From positions 1,426,001 to 1,490,000 of the forward strand of contig NZ_JAMJPL010000001.1 of assembly GCF_023555055.1 (NCBI RefSeq): a stretch of 64,000 bases of DNA, in the 5' to 3' direction. Position numbers and translations under genes: made by a program. The notes beneath the pieces are model-generated. The model saw only the letters and a program-made list of their open reading frames with translations. It had not been told where the DNA came from and did not search any database. This stretch comes from Marinobacter sp. ATCH36. GTDB lineage: Bacteria; Pseudomonadota; Gammaproteobacteria; Pseudomonadales; Oleiphilaceae. Positions 60,186 through 64,000 of the stretch are shown here, piece by piece (within the stretch, counting starts at the first letter, position 1; every line of letters begins with the position of its first letter).

Positions 60186-61196
60186 TTAGAGCTGATAGAA
60201 CCGCCTGATTGCATCCAATAACTGGTCTACATCCTGGCGGTTGACATCCAGATGCGTCACGAAGCGAATGGGGTCTCCCGCCGTGATCAGGATGCCCTGG
60301 TCAGCCAGGTAGTCGCGCAGTTGCGCGGCTTTTCCGGTTTGGCAGCGGGCGTAGACGATGTTGGTCTGGGTGCTGGCGGGGTTGATCTCCAGCTGCGGGA
60401 TTCCAGCCAGGCCAGCGCTCAGGTATTCGGCGTTTTCGTGATCTTCAAATAGCCGCAGTGGCCCGCTCTCCAGGGCGATTCGCCCGGCAGCGGCCATTAT
60501 GCCGGCCTGGCGCATGCCGCCACCCACCATCTTACGCAGCCGTGTTGCCCGCTTGATAAAGGCTTTCGAACCCATCAGCAGCGAACCGACAGGCGCGCCC
60601 AGACCCTTTGAGAGGCAGACGCTGACCGAATCATAGTGTCTGGTTATCTCGGTGACATCACAGTTGGATTTCACCGCTGCATTGAACACCCGGGCGCCAT
60701 CAAGGTGCAGCAGCAGGTTGTGGTCGTCGCAAAAGGCGCGGGCCTGGCGCTGGTAGTCCAGTGACAACACTTTGCCGCCGATGGTGTTTTCCAGTGAGAG
60801 CAGGCGGGTTGTGGCGAAATGAAAGTCGTCGGCCTTGATGGCAGCTTTGGCTTTCTCAAGGTTGATGCTGCCGTCCGGCTCATTGTCGATGGGTTGCGGT
60901 TGAACGCTGCCGAGTACGGCGGCGCCGCCACCCTCGTAACGGTAGTTGTGTGCCGACTGGCCGCAGAGGTATTCATCGCCCCGGCCACAGTGGCTCATGA
61001 TCGCCAGCAGGTTGGCCTGGGTGCCGGTGGCGGTAAACAGCGCCGATTCGAAGCCCAGCCGTTCAGCAGCCCAGGCCTGCAAGCTGTTAACGGTTGGGTC
61101 GTCACCGTAAACGTCGTCTCCTACCTCGGCGCTGGCCATGGCCTCGCGCATTTCAGAGGTAGGGCGGGTTACTGTATCGCTGCGGAAATCGATCAT
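60186..61196 (-). CDS. ltaE: Low-specificity threonine aldolase
   Basis: 336 residues from ATG 61196 (MIDFRSDTVTRPT). PLP lysine in SVCLSKGLGAPVGS, HLDGARVFNA and GDDVYGDDPTVN. Cleaves threonine to glycine and acetaldehyde. The upstream extension to 61319 is not conserved. Confidence 0.93.
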   Translation of the reverse strand: MIDFRSDTVTRPTSEMREAMASAEVGDDVYGDDPTVNSLQAWAAERLGFESALFTATGTQANLLAIMSHCGRGDEYLCGQSAHNYRYEGGGAAVLGSVQPQPIDNEPDGSINLEKAKAAIKADDFHFATTRLLSLENTIGGKVLSLDYQRQARAFCDDHNLLLHLDGARVFNAAVKSNCDVTEITRHYDSVSVCLSKGLGAPVGSLLMGSKAFIKRATRLRKMVGGGMRQAGIMAAAGRIALESGPLRLFEDHENAEYLSAGLAGIPQLEINPASTQTNIVYARCQTGKAAQLRDYLADQGILITAGDPIRFVTHLDVNRQDVDQLLDAIRRFYQL

Positions 61197-61375
61197 GAGG
61201 GCGGTGTCTTGTGGATGGTGTCTGGGAATCTTGAGCCTGAAGAAAATCTGATTCAAGCTTAATACTACTCGGCGGTGCGTTAACAGGTCCCTTCCTTTTG
61301 AGGAGCGCATGCTTCTCACGGGCCGTTTTTCCTGGCAGCTCGCTCTGAGCGTTTTGTTTGTCAGTGTCAGCAGGT

Positions 61376-61921
61376 TCAGGCATGAGCAAGCGCCTGCACA
61401 CAGAGACGGAACAGCTTGGCCGAGAAAAATCGGTGTTCGCCTTGTTGATCTGCCACGAACAGCTGGCCACCGGAATCGTTGATGCCGCCTTCTATCATCA
61501 GGTTGTCACTCATCCCGAAATCCTCAATCGTATGGCCCAGTTTATCCCGTTCGGTTGCGCCGGCGCGTTCGCGATAATGCTGGCTGTCCAGGGTGAATCC
61601 GAAGGCGGGTTTGCCCTGGCCGATCATGTAGCCGATTTCGAACACGGTGCCAGGGTCGGCGCTGATGCCGCGAAAGGGTGTGAGGTTGGCAATGATGGCG
61701 TCGCAGCTGTCCATCAGTTCGCGGTTGGCCTGGTATATGTGGTGGCCGCGATCGGGTTTAGCCTCGTCATCTGAAAACGTGAGCGCCGTATCCAACGGGT
61801 CCACGCCTTCAAATCCGACTTCCTGGAGCAGGCGTTTTTTCTCGGCCACTATGGCCTGGTGTTCTTCGGCCGGGAAGAAGACTTCGGGGCCGGCAAGGTA
61901 GATGCGTTTCGGCTTTGCCAT
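61376..61921 (-). CDS. Nucleoside 2-deoxyribosyltransferase
   Basis: 181 residues; RIYLAGPEVFF, ANRELMDSCDAIIANLTPFRGISADPGTVFEIGYMIGQGKP is the family signature with catalytic Glu. The end (MIEGGINDSGGQLFVADQ ... CVQALAHA) is present as a fragment at 28074. A MOSC-like ATGCCTGAACCT follows at 61382, hinting that the MOSC gene once lay next to it. Confidence 0.9.
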   Translation of the reverse strand: MAKPKRIYLAGPEVFFPAEEHQAIVAEKKRLLQEVGFEGVDPLDTALTFSDDEAKPDRGHHIYQANRELMDSCDAIIANLTPFRGISADPGTVFEIGYMIGQGKPAFGFTLDSQHYRERAGATERDKLGHTIEDFGMSDNLMIEGGINDSGGQLFVADQQGEHRFFSAKLFRLCVQALAHA

Positions 61922-61969
61922 GGGCGTTACAAAACTCCTGAGGCGTCAAACGAAAGAGTGATTTTTGTT

Positions 61970-62294
61970 TCAGGTCATAACGGCGCCTCTGGGTCCACGC
62001 TGCACCTCGTTCAACGAGTTGAAAGCTTCATCCAGTTTGACTGAGTGCGCTTCCGCGCCGCCAAGCAGTGTGGAGACAGGGAGGAAGGCCCTCAGCAAAA
62101 GCCGCCATATAATTGGGGCCGTAGGGGCACACCTCACCATAGCCCTCCAGCCCCGTGTCTGTTGAAAGGGCAACAACCGTCGTCTCGAATCCCTGGTGGG
62201 AGCGGCCGCCAGCAAAGGCATAGGCTTTTCCGGTATATTCCAGATGCGCCGTGTATACCGCCATTCGCTCGATGCGCATAAGCAACTCCGCCAT
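61970..62294 (-). pseudogene. Mandelate racemase/muconate-lactonising-type enzyme, internally deleted
   Basis: Start MRIERMAVYTAHLEYTGKAYAFAGGR and TTVVALSTDTGLEGYGEVCPYGP, the N-terminal capping domain of the enolase superfamily. After ~70 residues it breaks; SVKLDEAFNSLNEVQRG from the barrel follows in another frame. The catalytic barrel is gone. Confidence 0.82.
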
Positions 62295-62413
62295 TACTGG
62301 AACCGTTATGATACAAATTTAGTTTACAGGTGTATGAATAGATAGCTGTTTCAGGTCGGATTGTTTTCTACTGATCGGGCCCGGCCGATTTATTTTTCGT
62401 CAAAGGAGATGTT

Positions 62414-62635
62414 ATGACGGCTCAACGCTTTACCGAATACAAGATGGTCCATATCTCGGAGGGCGGCTGTGGCACATTGCTGCTCGGCTCCTCCGGCTTG
62501 CCTTTAAAAAAGATTGAAGCGGAATTAAACCGCTACGCTTCCGAAGGTTGGCAGGTTGTATTCCAGGTTCTGGAGATGAAGCGCTTCTGGCTGTTTTGGC
62601 AGCGTGAATCTGTGATTGTTACGTTGGGACGTTAA
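62414..62635 (+). CDS. DUF4177-like small protein
   Basis: 73 residues; EYKMVHISEG and ELNRYASEGWQVVFQVLE are typical of DUF4177. Its stop is 3 bases from the yidD-like start. Confidence 0.78.
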   Translation: MTAQRFTEYKMVHISEGGCGTLLLGSSGLPLKKIEAELNRYASEGWQVVFQVLEMKRFWLFWQRESVIVTLGR

Positions 62636-62638
62636 CAG

Positions 62639-62896
62639 GTGCTGAACACTCTAGCTCTGAAGGTCATCGGTTTTTATCGTCGAACGGGTGGTGGCACTCG
62701 GTGGTTTGGCATCGACTGCAATTTCGAACCGAGTTGCTCTGCCTATTCTGAGGAAGCTATCCGGCAATTCGGTCTTCGCAAAGGGCTGGCATTAACGTTT
62801 CACCGTCTTCGAAGGTGCAACAGGCCTGACGCGATCTGTAAATGCATCGAGCCGGTCACCTGGGATAACGAGCATGCTGAAGCAAGAGGAAGTTGA
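62639..62896 (+). CDS. YidD-like membrane-insertion efficiency factor
   Basis: 85 residues; CNFEPSCSAYSEEAIRQFGLRKGLALTFHRLRRC is the YidD signature (PSCS.Y). Away from its usual place (rnpA-yidD-yidC), so probably an additional paralogue. Overlaps the next gene by 23 bases. Confidence 0.87.
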   Translation: MLNTLALKVIGFYRRTGGGTRWFGIDCNFEPSCSAYSEEAIRQFGLRKGLALTFHRLRRCNRPDAICKCIEPVTWDNEHAEARGS

Positions 62897-63248
62897 TGCC
62901 GAGGAAGAGTCGCTCAGAAAGGCGGTTCGAGAGCTGTCAGAAGAGCAGCGGGCAGAATTCTATCGGCAAGCCGGGAAAACAGTTAAGGATCCGGATACCT
63001 ACGCCGCATTGAACTGGTTTTTTATCACCGGACTGCACCATTTTTATCTGGGGCGCTGGCAATGGGGGCTGATGGACCTTGGCGCTCTGCTGGTGGCAGT
63101 TGGGTGTTTCTTGGCTGGTTTGATTTGGCCGGGTGTTGCCCTGCTTGTGATCGTTTATTCCTGGGAGTTGTGGCAACTGTTCAGGTCCCAGATTATCGTC
63201 CAGGACAGGAATAACCGGCTTTATCGGGAATTGTTGCGTCGCTATTAA
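62874..63248 (+). CDS. TM2-domain protein
   Basis: 124 residues; helical charged start, then NWFFITGLHHFYLGRWQWGLMDLG (TM2 motif) and a second membrane segment. Forms a tight cluster with the DUF4177 and YidD genes. Confidence 0.82.
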   Translation: MLKQEEVDAEEESLRKAVRELSEEQRAEFYRQAGKTVKDPDTYAALNWFFITGLHHFYLGRWQWGLMDLGALLVAVGCFLAGLIWPGVALLVIVYSWELWQLFRSQIIVQDRNNRLYRELLRRY

Positions 63249-63254
63249 CTAACG

Positions 63255-63282
63255 AAAACAGGGACAGATTAATATTTTGCTC
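63255..63282. repeat. GGGACAG-type repeat
   Basis: AAAACAGGGACAGATTAATATTTT, the last copy in the window. Confidence 0.65.
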
Positions 63283-63351
63283 ACGGTTATCGGCAACCGC
63301 GTTTGCTAGTATGGCCACCTCTTCATCCTGAAAACGATTAAGCCCTGCAAA

Positions 63352-64000
63352 ATGAATGTTCCCTTCAAACTGCGGCCCTACCAGCAGGAAGCGGTTGATG
63401 CCACGTTAAGGCATTTCCGCCAATCGGATGAATCTGCCGTCATTGTGCTGCCAACCGGCGCCGGTAAAAGCCTGGTCATTGCCGAGCTGGCCCGCCTTGC
63501 CCGGCGCAAGATTCTGGTGCTGACCCATGTAAAAGAACTGGTGGAGCAGAATCACGCCAAATACCAGAGTTACGGGTTAACTGGCGGCATTTTCTCCGCA
63601 GGGTTGAAGCGTAAAGAAAACCAGCATCAGGTGACCTTTGCCAGTGTGCAGTCCGTGTCGGCGAATCTGGATCAGTTCAGGGGTGAATACTCGTTGGTCA
63701 TCATCGATGAGTGCCATCGAGTCAGTGGTGATGAAACCAGTCAGTATCAAAGGATCATCGAGCTACTGCGGCAGCAGAACGACTCCCTCAAGGTGTTAGG
63801 GCTGACCGCGACTCCCTATCGTTTGGTCATGGGCTGGATCTATCGCTATCACTACCGGGGCTTTGTTCGTAGTGAAGAGGACAAGCCTTTTCAGCGCTGC
63901 ATTTATGAACTGCCGTTGAGCTATATGATCAATCGGGGGTATCTCACCAGGCCCGAGTTGGTGAACGCGGCGGTGGCGCAATACGACTTCTCCTCGCTGG
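63352..64000 (+). CDS. radD: DEAD/DEAH helicase, RadD-like, 5' part
   Basis: 216 residues visible; runs off the right edge. [18 protein letters not shown] (Q-like start), LPTGAGKS (Walker A), DECHR (DEAH-type Walker B), GLTATPYRL (motif III) are superfamily-2 helicase motifs, and the spacing matches RadD (YejH), which acts in DNA double-strand break repair. Start ATG 63352. Confidence 0.85.
   Translation, partial: MNVPFKLRPYQQEAVDATLRHFRQSDESAVIVLPTGAGKSLVIAELARLARRKILVLTHVKELVEQNHAKYQSYGLTGGIFSAGLKRKENQHQVTFASVQSVSANLDQFRGEYSLVIIDECHRVSGDETSQYQRIIELLRQQNDSLKVLGLTATPYRLVMGWIYRYHYRGFVRSEEDKPFQRCIYELPLSYMINRGYLTRPELVNAAVAQYDFSSL

Noticed and set aside
27000..63300. Chromosomal integron with attC sites
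   Set aside because: Many small genes and repeats suggested it, but no paired RYYYAAC/GTTRRRY sites flank the genes, there is no integrase, and gene orientation is mixed.
1..64000. CRISPR array
   Set aside because: No regularly spaced direct repeats; the repeats present are palindromic and dispersed.

Overview
The window looks like a chromosomal segment of a marine gammaproteobacterium of the Marinobacter type. This is inferred from gene content (integral-membrane AlkB alkane hydroxylase, TRAP transporter, urea ABC transporter beside ATP-dependent urea amidolyase, LutABC) and from dispersed REP-like palindromes with a relic of a REP-associated Y1 transposase. No rRNA or CRISPR array was seen; one tRNA is present (Gly, anticodon CCC).

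Layout. 0-6.5 kb: end of a TRAP permease, alkB, glyoxalase I, then on the minus strand a DMT-family exporter, lutC-lutB-lutA (lactate oxidation) and a small ComEA-like protein. 6.8-20.7 kb: a urea-nitrogen locus. It holds a GntR/FCD regulator, urea carboxylase and allophanate hydrolase on the minus strand, and divergently urtABCDE on the plus strand, followed by a decayed hupE/ureJ. Two copies of a CTTGTATAC operator-like site lie in the shared divergent promoter region. Perfect inverted repeats with a conserved loop and copy-specific arms sit upstream of the carboxylase side and between urtA and urtB; another large hairpin sits between urtB and urtC.

20.8-39 kb: an accessory region. An AT-rich SIR2-TPR protein lies downstream of a PD-(D/E)XK-like protein; there are also an HNH endonuclease, a SagB-type oxidoreductase, a second PD-(D/E)XK-like protein, two RelE/HigB-type toxin-antitoxin pairs, a NERD protein, an MntA antitoxin with a gutted HepT, and a short Rho-like ATPase without the N-terminal RNA-binding domain.

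39-64 kb: ordinary single genes (tRNA-Gly, trxC, RNase Z, an FMN alpha-hydroxyacid oxidase, a PLP decarboxylase, threonine aldolase, a RadD-like helicase and others) mixed with many relics. The notable property of 27-63 kb is its repeat load and decay. Over a dozen copies of a TGGGGTCAGACCCCA / CCGGGACAGATCTATTTTC repeat family are present. A strikingly uniform class of pseudogene occurs in which both ends of a gene survive and the middle is missing (lysR, quinone reductase, CAP protein, rlmF, 5'-nucleotidase, enolase-superfamily enzyme, MOSC, hepT). Segments near 51.9-52.85 and 57.8-59.35 kb are paralogous and have lost different genes. The first ~66 bases of a MOSC gene recur at several sites.

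The strongest candidates for something undescribed are the constant-loop/variable-arm inverted repeats, the RNA-binding-domain-less Rho, the SIR2/PD-(D/E)XK pair, and the reciprocal-deletion duplication.
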